DNA of 64,000 bases from Phascolomyces articulosus (lineage: Eukaryota > Mucoromycota > Mucoromycetes > Mucorales > Lichtheimiaceae), in contig JAIXMP010000017.1 in assembly GCA_025677815.1 (NCBI GenBank), positions 62,001 through 126,000 on the forward strand. The letters are read 5' to 3'. The translations under genes and the position numbers were made by a program. Below, in pieces: positions 24,450-40,643 of this stretch (position 1 is its first letter; every line of letters starts with the position of its first letter). Under the pieces are notes generated by a model. The model was not told the origin of the DNA and searched no databases. It was given only the letters and a program-made list of their open reading frames with translations.

Positions 24450-25348
24450 TTATTCGGATGACGATGATGTTGGTTTAGTTTCTTCGGTTGCAGTTGTTGT
24501 AGTTGTTTCTTCTGTACTGGTAGTTGCTGCTGTTGTCGTTGTCGTTACTGGTGGTTCTGTTGTTGTTATTGTTGCTGCTGCTGTTTCCCATGGTTTCTGT
24601 CGGACTGAAAGTTTTGCTTCACTAGGTGTACCTTCATTAATCTTGTTTGGAATTTGACGAATACCTAGTTTCAATAGAGATGATATGTTAAGGATTAAGA
24701 AAGAAAGAAAAAAAAAGCACCATAATAATATATTTTTTACCTGGAATTTCTTGACCAGTTTCAATCATTTCTACCAATTCTTGAAAAGTAAATCGACGTG
24801 GTGTATCATCATCTTTCTTTTCTTTATCTTCATTTGATTCAACTTTAGTTTCTTTCTTGGATTTTTCTGAATCATTTTTACTATTCCATTCTCGAAAAGT
24901 TTCCAGATCAAAACTTTTGATAAACCTAATTTTTATAATAGATACCACCACCCCCAATATGGAAGAAAGGAGAATATATATATATATATATATATGTAAG
25001 CATATTATACAACCCTTTACATTAATGTATAAAACACAAACACGCATATCACCCCTCTCTTTTTTTTTTCTTTTTTTTTTTTTTTTTTACTTTGTATAAT
25101 AAAACCATTTTGCTCGTTCCACTACTTCATCGTGTGTTGAAGGATCTTCTTCTGAACTTTTTAAAATGCTCGACATGCCAAACTATATAATATATAAATG
25201 AATATAACGTTTTCTTTTTTTTTTTCTTTGGTTCCCAAGAGAAGTAGTTTTTTTTTATTATTATAAAACTTACTTGGAACTTTTCGTCATTATCGAAATC
25301 ATAGTTATTAAATGCTTGGAATGTTTCAATATCTGCTTCAGTTGTCAT
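24450..25348 (-). CDS. PEX39: PEX39-like peroxin candidate (KPWE-motif protein)
   Basis: Four minus-strand exons, 25274-25348, 25091-25182, 24741-24925 and 24450-24664, encode 188 aa. The conserved core reads FTFQELVEMIETGQEIPG, then IRQIPNKINEG, ending in RQKPWE (KPWE at residues 141-144). This F..L...I..G..IPGI...-KPWE pattern is shared by short fungal proteins and by human C6orf226, recently described as PEX39, a factor that helps PEX7 import PTS2 cargo into peroxisomes. The N-terminal part (GMSSILKSSEED, ERAKWFYYTKF) is conserved-looking and soluble. The tail after KPWE is Thr/Ala/Ser-rich low complexity. It is divergent from PRP2, with 563 bp between the starts. The assignment rests on motif memory and should be checked by profile search. 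Confidence 0.65.
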
Positions 25349-25911
25349 TATTACTATTCTGAACAAAAAAAAAAAAAGGTTGGAGAGTATTATGTACGTG
25401 TGAAGTGAAACCTTTTCTCCTTTATAATTAAAAAATGCTGACTTTTTTTATGAATTTTGGCTTATGAAAAAGGGTTAGAATTTGTCATCTTTAACCAATC
25501 CAACAAAATAAAATAAAAAAAAAGCCTAGTAAACTTTATATCAATTAGAAGATATTTTCCCCATAGATAATTCAATTCATGATGAGCTATTTACTATTTT
25601 TTTTCAATTGTGTTCGATGACTTTCATCATGACTATCATTTAATATAGTATTGATATTTTAGATAAAATGTTATAATAATGACTTTCATATATTCTTAAT
25701 TATGCATTATATATAAACATAACGATGAATTGTAGAAAATCTAATGTTGTCACGTAGCATAAAAAAGACTGGAAAATTCGCAGCTCTTTTTATTAAAAAA
25801 AAAAAAAAAACTGCGGTGGGATCCTCCACCTCTCTCAAAAAAAAAAAAAAATTGAAAGTTCCTCAGCTGTAACAATATTTTTGTACTCTCTCTTTTTCCT
25901 GCGATCAAAAA
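25349..25911. promoter_or_regulatory. shared divergent promoter region, PEX39-like / PRP2
   Basis: 563 bp between two divergent ATGs. It is AT-rich with poly-A and poly-T runs at about 25790-25850. No specific factor site can be named. Confidence 0.4.
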
Positions 25912-29804
<3,893 letters not shown>

Positions 29805-30619
29805 TTTATATAAACAAAATAATCCATCATAATAAAAACTTGTACATTTTTTTTATTCTATATATATACGTACACGAGTCAAAAGTATCATTTTGCTACA
29901 ACTTGAATGTATAGAGTATAATAACAATAAATAATTATAAATCAACGAAAAAAAAAAACAGTTTACATACACGACTATATTGTTCGATATATATAATTAA
30001 AAAAGTAAATTATCTTATTTCTTAATATAAATATCATTTTTGTTTTATAATTTGTGATAACTATTATATATATCCATAAAGAAAAAGATGGATTGCAGAA
30101 AATAAGATAGAGGATGTAGTACATGGTGCAGGTAAACTTTATTTGTTGTCATTTTTAAAATCCCGATTATTTCCATAAATGGTATGATAGCAAATATGCA
30201 GAAATGCAAGCACACTAAATAATAATGCAATACAAATTCATGTAACCAAGCATTAAGAGAGAAACATAATACTTATGCATATTTATGAATAAATTTATTT
30301 AAGTGTTTTTAAGAGAATATTAAAAAACTTTTTTTTACATATGCATATAAATAGATTACGCATTCATAGTTAGTTTCTAATCACACTTAATGAATACATT
30401 TTTCGACCGTCCCTGCTTAAAATACAAGAAAATGTCTAATCATAAATCCTTTATCTTCGTTCATTATCCAGATTTTTATGGAAAAATATTCCATAACTTA
30501 TTTTATTATTCATATGTTACTCTATAAGAATTATAGAATAAAAAATGAAAAAAAAAGTACCATTCCTAATCGCAGAAAAATTCACAAAGTTTAAGAGCGC
30601 ATACACCATAACACTAAAT
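29805..30619. other. intergenic between convergent genes
   Basis: 815 bp of AT-rich 3' flank for PRP2 (+) and the GH127-like gene (-). I see no additional gene. Confidence 0.5.
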
Positions 30620-31726
30620 TTATGCACTCATGACTGGGAATTGAGCAATTCGCATACGAGTGGATCCATAAGGCACCAAATCGACTTGTTGTACATCACC
30701 CACACAGGCAGGATTCTTGGGTGGGAAAGCAGCACTATTTTTATCCAATCCCCATTCGACCAAACAAACAGAAGCAGAAATCTTGATAGGTGCTAGTGTT
30801 GTAGAGAAAGGAATATCAGGAAGCGAGGTAGGTTCTCCATTGAATTTTAATGATTTAGTATCAATGGCATATTCCCATCTTGATGAGTTGGTGAATGCAT
30901 AATCCACCGATTTCTCCTAAAAAAAATACAATGTACCATCATTTATAATACATCAATAATAGGTCACTCGATTTGTTTTGTGTTGAAAGAAAAAAAAACT
31001 TACATAATAGGTTTTAGTTATTTTAGAATTATAATCAATTGGTAGAGCATAAGTCAATGGACCACGTTGAATCGAAACTGAACCATCTTGAAGTTCTACA
31101 ACTTCAATTTCCATGGGGATTGTAATCTCAATGGTGGTAGTACCGACTGCTACTGGGATCTTGACAATACTATTACCATCAGGAGCGCCTGTTGTGATTT
31201 TACCACCATTGACACTATAAGTAACATCATTCTTAACAAAGCCAGGAACACGGAAAGCAAATTGACAATCTTTTTGTGCTTCAATAACATAGGTCAAGTT
31301 GGAAGCAAATGGATACATTGTATCCGCAGTAACAGTGACAGCATTATTATCAGCCAGTCTAGCTGATACTTTGGCAGGTCCAAGAAGTCCTGCAACAATG
31401 GTCTTGGCATCGTCAGCAGTCATGAACATATGGGCAACAAATTTGGGGAAACCTTGTGGATGATTGACGGTACAGCAAGGCTATGATATTCCATTTGTTA
31501 TTTAATGCATATATATCATCATAGTGTGTGTATGGAGAGAGGATGTATATATTTATTATTACTGCAGATAAAGGAAGAAACAAAAGATATATATACTTAC
31601 ATAATTTGGTTCCAATCCAAATACAGTACTATCACTACCATCATGAGTCCAAAAGTAAGGATTTTGATCGATTGCGCTCATTTGATTGTATTGTTGAAGA
31701 TATTGATGTGCCCACATATCTATATG

Positions 31727-31757
<31 letters not shown>

Positions 31758-34274
31758 GTAGGTGGTATATGTTTATTGTTAGAGATGGATAAAGACATTG
31801 GCATCAAAATATCTACTCTATTTAGATGATTACCTTCGGTCATTTCAGCAGGTAAACCATTATAAATAACACGTTCAGCATAATCAGCTTGTAATCGTTC
31901 ACCCATGACCAAATAATTATACATGAAGGAATAAGCCATATCTACGACTGTACAAAGTTCTGTACCACGACTTGGGTGAAGACCAGCAAAATGTTCATCA
32001 GCAGCAAACAGACCATTGGGACGACCATGGTATTTATATAATAAATCAATTTGTTGGCGGGTCCATTCAAGATCAGCAGGGTCATGACTGAAACGATATC
32101 CAACAGTGTGTGCTTTGATAGCTATATATATAATAAGTAGGGAAAAAATAGCATTCATATCATTAATACATATATCCTTGTGAACTACCATTATTTCGTC
32201 TCTTTTCTCTAAATGTTTTTTGTTTATAACATACCCATGCCATTGTTGACACCATGAGTAAGTTGAGTAATATATGAATCTGTATGGTCTTTAGGGAACT
32301 GCTGCTCTCTAAAAAAGTTGCGCCAGTCATCCCCTTGGTCTCTCAAATTCTTTAAAACGTTGATCAAAACATCTTCCTATAGAATCATTAAAAATGAACA
32401 GGTTAAGAGAATCGTGAGCTTACGTATTTTTTTAAAAAAAAAATTATTGTATATCATCTTCCACCCTTATACATGACAAAATATGGGATAACGAAAAAAA
32501 AAAAAAGAAATAATAGTTATATATAAAACTTACTTGGCCATTTGGATACTTTTCGAGGAGCCACATTGTTGGCACACCCATTTCATACCATCTGACACGA
32601 CCCCAGCTTTCCCATCCAGTTTGATTGTTAAGCATATCATTAGCATGAGCATAAAATTTATGCATGACATCAACAACCTTGTCTGTCATATCTGGATTAC
32701 CTTCCGCATATTGCTATATAGAGATAATAATATTTCATAATATAAAATAACAAATAGTAAATGCTTAGAATTTTCAAATGATTATATACAATATAGAGTG
32801 AAGAAAAAAAAAGACAATTACCGTTAAAGCATGCAGAACTAAAACGCGTGGCCATAAAATAGTCGAATCTGCTGGTCCAAGCCATCCATTTTCTAATTGA
32901 TGATCAATGATATAATTCATAAAAGTTTCCACTTGAGCGGTCAAATCTTTATTTTCCAATTGATAGGCAAGAGCAATTAATCCATTTGCCCAGTAAGGTC
33001 CTGATTCGATAAGATCCGAATAATCACTTTTTCCACCCACCCAAGGACTATCCTTGACATTGGCAAAGAATTCATAGAGATGGCCTGCAAGTCCATCAGC
33101 CTATATATATAATAAGAAAAACGATTATAAAGATAAAATTTAATAACTATCCAGTGCTATATAATACTATATAAACTAAATATATATATATATATATATG
33201 CAACACATGTATAACATACCTCAATTTCTAATTGGTTTGACAACCACCCGTTAGGTTTCACTTGTCCAATATTCAAAGGCTCAAACGCAAGTGGCTCCAC
33301 TGTTATATACGATATTATTTATAGTAAAAAAAAATATGGTGAGAAATAACATTAAGAATTTAATAGATTACATACAAAAGGGTTAATGTTTTTTACAGTA
33401 CTCTTTTTTTTTTTTTTACTTACGAGGAAGAGTAGCAACAGATTTTCCAATAGCTTGCAACATCCATCTTTGTCTTCCAGAGTCATCATCCTCTTTATCC
33501 AACAAGAAATTGTTTTCCGTACTACGTATATATGATTGTTAATAACAATAACATATTTTATGGATAAAAATAAAAAGGGAAATAATATATTACCAAGGAG
33601 GGAGTGCCAGGTAAGCATTGCAACCGGATCGGCCCTTATTGATCAGATGGTAGGTCTTGTAATTACCTTCCTTACTATCATCCACATGTTCAAGTACCCA
33701 TTGTTGTAATCCTGACCCGTCATCTTTTTCAGCCATTGCGATATCATTGCTATTGCTATCACACGATGATGCTGAAACATAGGTCTCACAACCTTTTCTT
33801 CCTACGGAGCGAATGTAAAAAGTATCATCATCGGTATTGGGAACAGTTTCAAAATTCCAATGTTCGAAGTTTTTCTCATAGATATCCGTCCAAGCGGCAA
33901 CAACATCGTTATGATCACTATATTTACATATGAAAAATAAACATACACATATATCGTTCATTAATTAAACATATCCGATAATAGTAGTTTAAAATGCTTT
34001 GATACATTACGTGCAACTATTAAAATGATTGAAATAAGATTATAATGTGAGTGCTTATTCTTTGCCAATTAGACTTCTTTTCTGTATGTTTTTTTTACGT
34101 ATAAATTGAATTTATAAATATATACCTTGGAGTGCTGAGGTAATTGTTACAGTAGCTACGACCACCATCCACTACGACACGGTATGAAAGACTTGTATCA
34201 ATGGCATAGGTAACAGAAGCAAGAAGACCAGAATACGTTATGGCACGCGCAATAAAAGAAGTTGAATAACCCAT
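30620..34274 (-). CDS. secreted GH127-type glycosidase with N-terminal beta-trefoil (beta-L-arabinofuranosidase-like)
   Basis: Eleven minus-strand exons (34126-34274, 33594-33917, 33424-33521, 33220-33299, 32822-33100, 32534-32713, 32235-32376, 31834-32121, 31601-31719, 31004-31480, 30620-30916) give 810 aa. A signal-peptide-like start (to about residue 25) is followed by three repeats to about residue 180 sharing a GCxxYLSxxxC start and QQW/RQRW ends, as in a ricin-type beta-trefoil. The rest resembles the DUF1680/GH127 fold. KPNGWLSNQLEIE, SGPYWANGLIALAY, NGWLGP, and ADEHFAG leading into GTELC are visible. PCCTVNHPQGFPKF follows. E472, C474, C555 and C556 match the Glu-Cys-Cys-Cys zinc site with a Cys nucleophile of GH127. 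It probably trims L-arabinofuranose-type residues from plant or extracellular glycans. The exact substrate is unproved. Confidence 0.88.
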
Positions 34275-35502
34275 TATTATATACAAATAATGATAATAAT
34301 AATGTGATGAAAATGTTTGTTAATTTGTAAAGGAAACAAATGTATCTTTTTATATGTTTTTTAAAAAAAAGCTTGTTCGCTATACATAAAATAAGGAATA
34401 TTCCCGAAGCACAGTAATTTGTTTACAACTCTGATAACAAAAAGTTAAAAGTAATTATTATCTTGGTGTGTACAACATTGATTGCATGATTTTATTAAGT
34501 TATACTGTTATATAATATAGCAATGCTTTTTGGATAAACATATACCACCAACCGGAAAAATTGAGATAATACGTTTTTAAACTAAAAAAAGTATTAACCT
34601 ATCCTTCTCCATATATTTTACACAGCAAGATTTTCAAAATGCGAGATTATACTATGTATCCTGAAGCTCATTATACCAAATCAAGAAATACATATCTTTT
34701 TTTTTCAGTGAGAAGAAAATCCTCTTTTTAGATGGCAATATCTTTTCTTTGCTATTCTTCTTCTTTTATTCTTATAATAAGACTTGACTTACACTGGTGA
34801 GTGGTATTCAATTTACATCTTTTGGATAATATCAACATATATAAATATAGTATAATGCAGCCAAACGCACGATTGTGAGTAAAAAACGCTATTTTGGATA
34901 TTTTGATTTAACTAAAACAAGTATAGAATTAAGCATGTAGTACAGTTTTCCAACAACAATTATGTGGGGAGAAATAACCCCCATATATACATATAAAAAA
35001 TAAGTTTTTTTCTTGTACCTGGGAATAATACACATGGAATAATAATACAATTTTTTTTCTCCTTTTAGATAATGACATGATTATATCAACTCCTTTGGAA
35101 GAGGGAAAAAAAGGAATCTCATTGGATTATGTATTAACAACGAAGATGATAATAGATGATGTATCTATGATTGTTATCTGAACGAGATATTCATTGTTGA
35201 TTTATCCATCACAATTTAATATGTACGTATTTGCCACTTTCAACCAGAATCCAGTGTTTCTATGATAAATATACGTTTTTTATATGAGCAAAAACTTTTT
35301 TCCATTTCTCACAATTAAATTATAATTAGTTTTTTTTTCTAACTCTTCATGATTACATAAACATCGTACCTGAAGTCAAACAATTAGGGATTAAAAGGAT
35401 CTTCTCTTTTGACCCGAGCAACGAATGATCGGAGGAAAATCACTATGATGTGTAATACGTTACATTCTAGAAATCATTACAGTTTTGTACAACTTGAAAC
35501 AA

Positions 35503-35763
35503 CATATACTGTGCATTAAAACTTGATTGCCCATCTGTATTTTATGGCTCTATTCAGTTTTCAAGTCATCCCGCGGCAACAAAATATTTACTATGTATTA
35601 TTACTGCTATTTCTCCAATAACGAGTATAATCGAACCTCATCTCTTCATAACGGAGAGTTTTTTTAGTGCCTTTTTGTTATTATGGAAATTATACACAAA
35701 CTCACACCGTCGCCACTTTGATAACTATCATTACAAATTGTATAGATATTACTACATAATATA
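35503..35763 (+). pseudogene. open segment without start, possible gene relic
   Basis: A frame of about 87 codons is open between stops without a usable ATG. It contains CPSVFYGSIQFSSHPAATKY and then a hydrophobic stretch (YLLCIITAISPITSII), as in part of a membrane protein. Another open segment with a TTTTAG acceptor-like lead occurs at about 35069-35183. I do not recognise either. Chance open frames are possible in this composition. Confidence 0.2.
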
Positions 35764-36119
35764 ATTTATTGTATAGCGACATCTTGCTATTCAATTTCTT
35801 TAGATGTTTAGAGTAATTAATGGTCGCTACACCAATGCTAAATAATAAAATGTACTTTTTTTTTGGTTATTTGATGATTGTTGTGTGGTACTGCTTATAG
35901 AAGTGTGTAGGAGAATTGTTGAACAATATTAGCAAGTGTAAACCCTTACTGTTATTGGTATAATTCCTCGTTTTCATATTGCTGGCGGATCTTTTTTTTT
36001 TATATTATTCTCGGTTAAAATTTGACATCTACTCCCATGGCTTACTACTTCCTTTCCAACGGAACGGATATCATCATCAATAGTTATTCTTCTACTTTGG
36101 GGTGAATTGGTCCTTTATT

Positions 36120-36830
36120 ATGAATATGATAGTAAAGCAGCTATATTCAGTGGATCGTAAATGGTTTCCAACCCAAGCATATTTTTATCGAACACTTATC
36201 AACAAAAGTCGATTGAAAGAGTCCAGATGGAAAAATTAAAACCATTCATAAAGAACTGTGAATAATTGTAAATATGTGGTAGCAGAAAACATATTTTTAT
36301 ATTATAGAAACATATACCTGATATTATTTATGCCCATACTTTAATTTCTAGGGCATTAGACTTAATTTACTTGATCGATCCAAAAAAAAAAAAAAAATTA
36401 CAGACTTGAAAATGGGCTGGAAGAAAGTATTTGGAGGTTGATTGGGATAGGATGGAATCAAGACATAAACTCTATTGAGGGATTGCCAAGTAGTAAGGAA
36501 ACAGAAAATACATCATTTGAATTTACCAAGGTATTATTTTCCTTATCTTTTATTTTATTTTTAGCGGACAAAGAGATGTAAAAAGAGAAATATCTAACGC
36601 CATATTATAGTATATTCATATACCATGAGATATAGGGCTCTTATAAACAAACTTAGCTGTATTTATCAACATATATATAACTTATTGTTAGTATGTGTAT
36701 TTTGAGTGGATTTATCAGAAGATAGTCAATTGACTGATTATTATGTACGTATTCCTATTTATAGGTTACAACTGATTCAGCTGGAGAATGAGTAAAATTA
36801 TATGAACTTGCTATGGTGGGTCAAGATATA
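36120..36830 (+). pseudogene. decayed multi-exon coding remnant, family not recognised
   Basis: Three fragments look like former exons. 36120-36239 starts with ATG and contains VDRKWFPTQAYFYRTLINK before a stop. 36404-36531 lies between an ATTACAG acceptor and a GTATTA donor and contains ESIWRLIGIGWNQDI and EGLPSSKETENTSFEFTK. 36765-36830, after a TTTATAG acceptor, continues VTTDSAGE, then TGA, then VKLYELAMVGQDIL. The in-frame TGA where Trp would fit and the absence of further exons argue for a pseudogene. No family can be named. Confidence 0.4.
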
Positions 36831-37520
36831 TTATAATAATAAAACGAGCGACACAAGACCTTGGATTACGGGTAGATCTCTCTTTATGATGTAAGGTAAA
36901 TTATTAGGGGTATGGATACTAATATCAATAATTTAAATTATATCTAATAGAATATATAGCCTTTTTGCAGTTCTATAAGACCATGGTATTTGATGGTTAT
37001 CCAATTTAAATATTTAGTTAGTAATGTGCTATCAATACTATTGTTATTTTTTCTTTACTATAAGCTTACAGTAACGGCTGTTGTTTTCTATGGAGCACTA
37101 AATCATATGGGTATAAGGAAATAAATGGATCAATAAGCTAATATTTTTATTGAACAATATGTTTAATTCCAATAGCTACTGTTTACTATTGTATTATCTT
37201 AAGTTGAAATTTTACGGGCAAAAAAAACAAGCAAAAGTATATATATTATTTGATTGTTTCCTTCTTTATTTGATGATTCAATGGAGTATTGTTATTATCA
37301 TGATTATGTAGCTGTCTAGTAATGGATAACATGGTTATGCATCCCATAAGCATGTGGTACATTATAAATAGCAACATCAGGGCAAGAAAGGTAACACATT
37401 CTGGTTTAAAGATTGATAAACTAACGCGTTCCGCAGTGAGTCGCGTTTTTTTTCGTGTCCGAGTCATTTTTTTTTTCTTTTTTTTTCACTCACTCCTTTT
37501 TTTTCTTGTAACAAAAAAAA

Positions 37521-39216
37521 ATGACGGGTGATTCATTTAATTTTACTCCTCGATCACCTACTTCCATGCGTACAAGTAATGGGAAAACACTTAGTCTATC
37601 ACTGTCTAAAAGACGAAAACTGGGTACTCCAGAATCTGATTCAGGAACAGGAATCCAGGTGAGTTCATATTTCTTGAAACAACTAGCGTTTTTTTTTCTT
37701 TCTTAAAAAACTAAAGTTTATTACTTTGTTGTAACGAAAAAAAAATAGGGTTTCTTTGGAAATGTGATGAATGGAAATAGTAATAATTCATTCTCCAGTA
37801 AAACGATCGGATCACCTGCATCGTCATCGTCGTCCTCCACTGGTTCTGGTTTATTTCAAAAAACACTCAAACTGAAAAAAGAGCATGACGATGACGATGA
37901 CGACGTTGATGCTGACATGACAGACAACAGTGTTATACTGGACGATGAATTCGCAGATAGTCCTGGATTCTGGGATGAAGTAATATTGGCAGAAGAAAAT
38001 ATGGTTCAAGGTAAAGGTAAACAAGTCATTAAAAAGGAGACTGTGATTGAAGAACAAATGGAATCATTATCTGTATCTGCCATTCCTATTTCACCATTAC
38101 CATCTTCACCACCACCTATGAAATTATCAACACCTGTTCCTACCAAACGAAAACATGTAGGCGAGGATGTATTTGTTGAATCAGCTGTCAAAGAATGGCA
38201 AGCTCCGCGTATCAAGGCTTGGGAAAGTCGTTATATTGTGAGTTGAGGAAAAAAAAGAGTGATATAGTGAAGAAATAGAGAAAGAAAAGCCAAGTGTATA
38301 TATATTTATGCCGATGTATTTGTTGCGCAATTATTAAATTTCTTTTCTTTTCATGGTTAGAATCCAGAAGGTTATTATTATCGTTTTGTGATTCCTGGTG
38401 AAGGTCAACAAAATGGTGGATGGTCTAAACATGAACATGGATTGTTTATGAACCGATACAATGAGTGGATGGAAAAAGGATGGAAAATTGGTGCTTCCTG
38501 GGGCCTGTTTAGTAAAGGAATCCCTCATCGTGTTGGCTATCAATGTATGAATTATTATCGTAAGCTTGTCAGCGAAAACAAGATCAAGGATGATTCATAT
38601 CAAATAGTTGGTGGTAAATTGAAACAAATTCACAAAGACCGTGCTCCACCTGGTGAAATTCCAACAACCGAATTAGGTTCAGAATGGCAGACTGAAGAAG
38701 TAAAACAGGCTGAACAAGATGTAAATGATTGGCTCAAACAATACCACCGTCGTAGTGGAATGTAGGTTTTCTTTTCTTCTATATTGATAAGTGAGTTACT
38801 TAATAAATTAACAATGATCATGTGTATCATAATCTCTGACGAATATCATAATATAATTAAATTAAAATAGGACACAAACAGTGAAACCAGCAGCAGCGCC
38901 AAAAAAGACAGCAGCACCACGCGTTGCTCGAACAACTTCAACATCAAAACGTAGTATTACAAGCATGGTAAAAAACATGCCACCTCCTCGATCTTTTATC
39001 ATTGATGATAATGACGTCTTTATGGAAACTGCCGAACCAGAACGGGTCAATTTACATAATATCCGCAAACATGATTGGGAGAAAGAGTGGCGTGAACGAT
39101 TAGAGAGTTATAAAGAGTTCATGGAACCCTTTCTTGACCCAAATACCCGCCATGCCTATTGGCAAGCAAAACAGGAATGGCGACGAGGACTATTTACAAC
39201 TGAAATGTAAGTTCCT

Positions 39217-39250
<34 letters not shown>

Positions 39251-40491
39251 TAAATCCAATTTTGGTAATATAGCTATCCAAATCCGATTTTGCTAAACCC
39301 TTTGGTTTGTTTAAAATTCTTAGGCTATTGATGAAAAAACCTTCGAAATCATCAGCTCTTGAGGAATCCAAATCTACTGCGTCAGGACCACCTGTTCGAC
39401 AAGCATTTCTTTCTAAATATTTTGCTGGTGCCAAAAAACCAAAAGTGGATACTCCAGAAGAATTTATTTCCAATGTTCGGATTCCTGCCGAATTATATAG
39501 TGGTGTTCATCAGATTTTACCATTGGCTATGAATCCTGTTATTGATGAGCAACGTTCGCATTATTATGAATTGGATGATATGATGGATTGTACAGGTGTG
39601 TTGGAAGCGGTACTTGGTGAGGCACAGCCAGAACTTTCACAGTTGGAAGGTATTTTGGTTGATCCGCCATGGGAGTTTTACATCAAGGACGGTCGCAATG
39701 ATGGTCAATGTGCATGGAATATTAAACATGTGGTAAGTTCCAATGTTCTCTTTTCCTGGTCATTTAAAACTAGAATATGGAAATCTGATTTGTTGTGTCT
39801 TTTTTTTGGATTTCTCTCATTTTTTAGATGGATTTATTAAGGAATATTGTAGATCATCTGTCAGCAGGTTTAGTTTTTATGTGGACACATAAACTCTTAC
39901 AAGCAGATGTTGTCCGTATGATGGATGCATTAGGTAATAGAAATAAAGGAGAATAAGCTGATCCTTGTCTTTTTTTTAAGTAATGTGGCTAACATAGTAT
40001 ATGTGTAATAGATTGCAAATATGTCGAAAATCTGGTATGGTTCAAAAAATCGATCAACAACACCGTGCTTGATGAACCAAGTCCGTATATCAGCTCTAGT
40101 AAAGAAATTCTTCTCATGTTCAAGAAGGGTGATGGTTTTGAACTACGACACCAACGTTCTCCAGATGTCATTATTGACTTTGAATTGCCATCACAACAGT
40201 GGATTAAGGAAGAATTTACGGAACCCAAACCACAGCAAGTATATGATATGATTGAAACTTTACTTCCTCGCGCAGGATACAATGATGAGCTCAAACGTGG
40301 TCGTTTATTAGAACTGTAAGTTATTTTTTTTCTTCAATACAATTATTATATTAAAATATATATTTATATACTTATAAATATTTACAACATCGTTCTTTTT
40401 CTTATTCCTTTTTCTTCTTTTGTATAGATGGGCTAAACGATCTTCACCTCGACGAGAAGGATGGATAGCATTCCATCAAACGAAAAAATAG
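37521..40491 (+). CDS. SANT-domain + MT-A70 adenine-N6 methyltransferase, MTA1-like
   Basis: Eight exons (37521-37658, 37749-38237, 38361-38761, 38871-39206, 39324-39732, 39828-39933, 40012-40315, 40428-40491) encode 748 aa. The N-terminal 200 residues are Ser-rich and acidic. About residues 210-280 hold a Myb/SANT-like module (GGWSKHEHGLFMNRYNEWM, then WGLFSKGIPHRVGYQC and MNYYRKLV). The C-terminal MT-A70 domain carries the catalytic DPPW (568-571) in GILVDPPWEFYIKD, then LVFMWTHK, LVWFKKS, SKEILLMFKKG and EGWIAFHQ. MT-A70 enzymes transfer methyl from S-adenosylmethionine to adenine N6 of RNA or DNA. Early-diverging fungi carry abundant symmetric 6mA at ApT attributed to MTA1-type enzymes, and the fused DNA-binding module fits a DNA substrate. 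IME4/METTL3 or METTL4 relatives are alternatives. It is convergent with CCZ1, with 152 bp between stops. Confidence 0.87.
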
Positions 40492-40643
40492 AATTGTAAA
40501 TAACGAAACTATAATATTACATACACAGGTCTACCAAAGATACAGTCATTTTTCGTATCGTTTCTACATTTGTAAATTTACAGTATTTAGGAAAAATATA
40601 AATACACAACAGCTTATTGCATCTTACATCCATAATAAAAGTA

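Larger units (their letters stand above)
34275..37520. other. intergenic with exon-like remnants
   Basis: 3.2 kb without an intact gene. Coding-looking fragments on the plus strand at about 35069-35183, 35503-35763 and 36120-36830 are listed separately. The rest is AT-rich. It includes the divergent 5' flanks of the GH127-like and MT-A70 genes. Confidence 0.45.
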
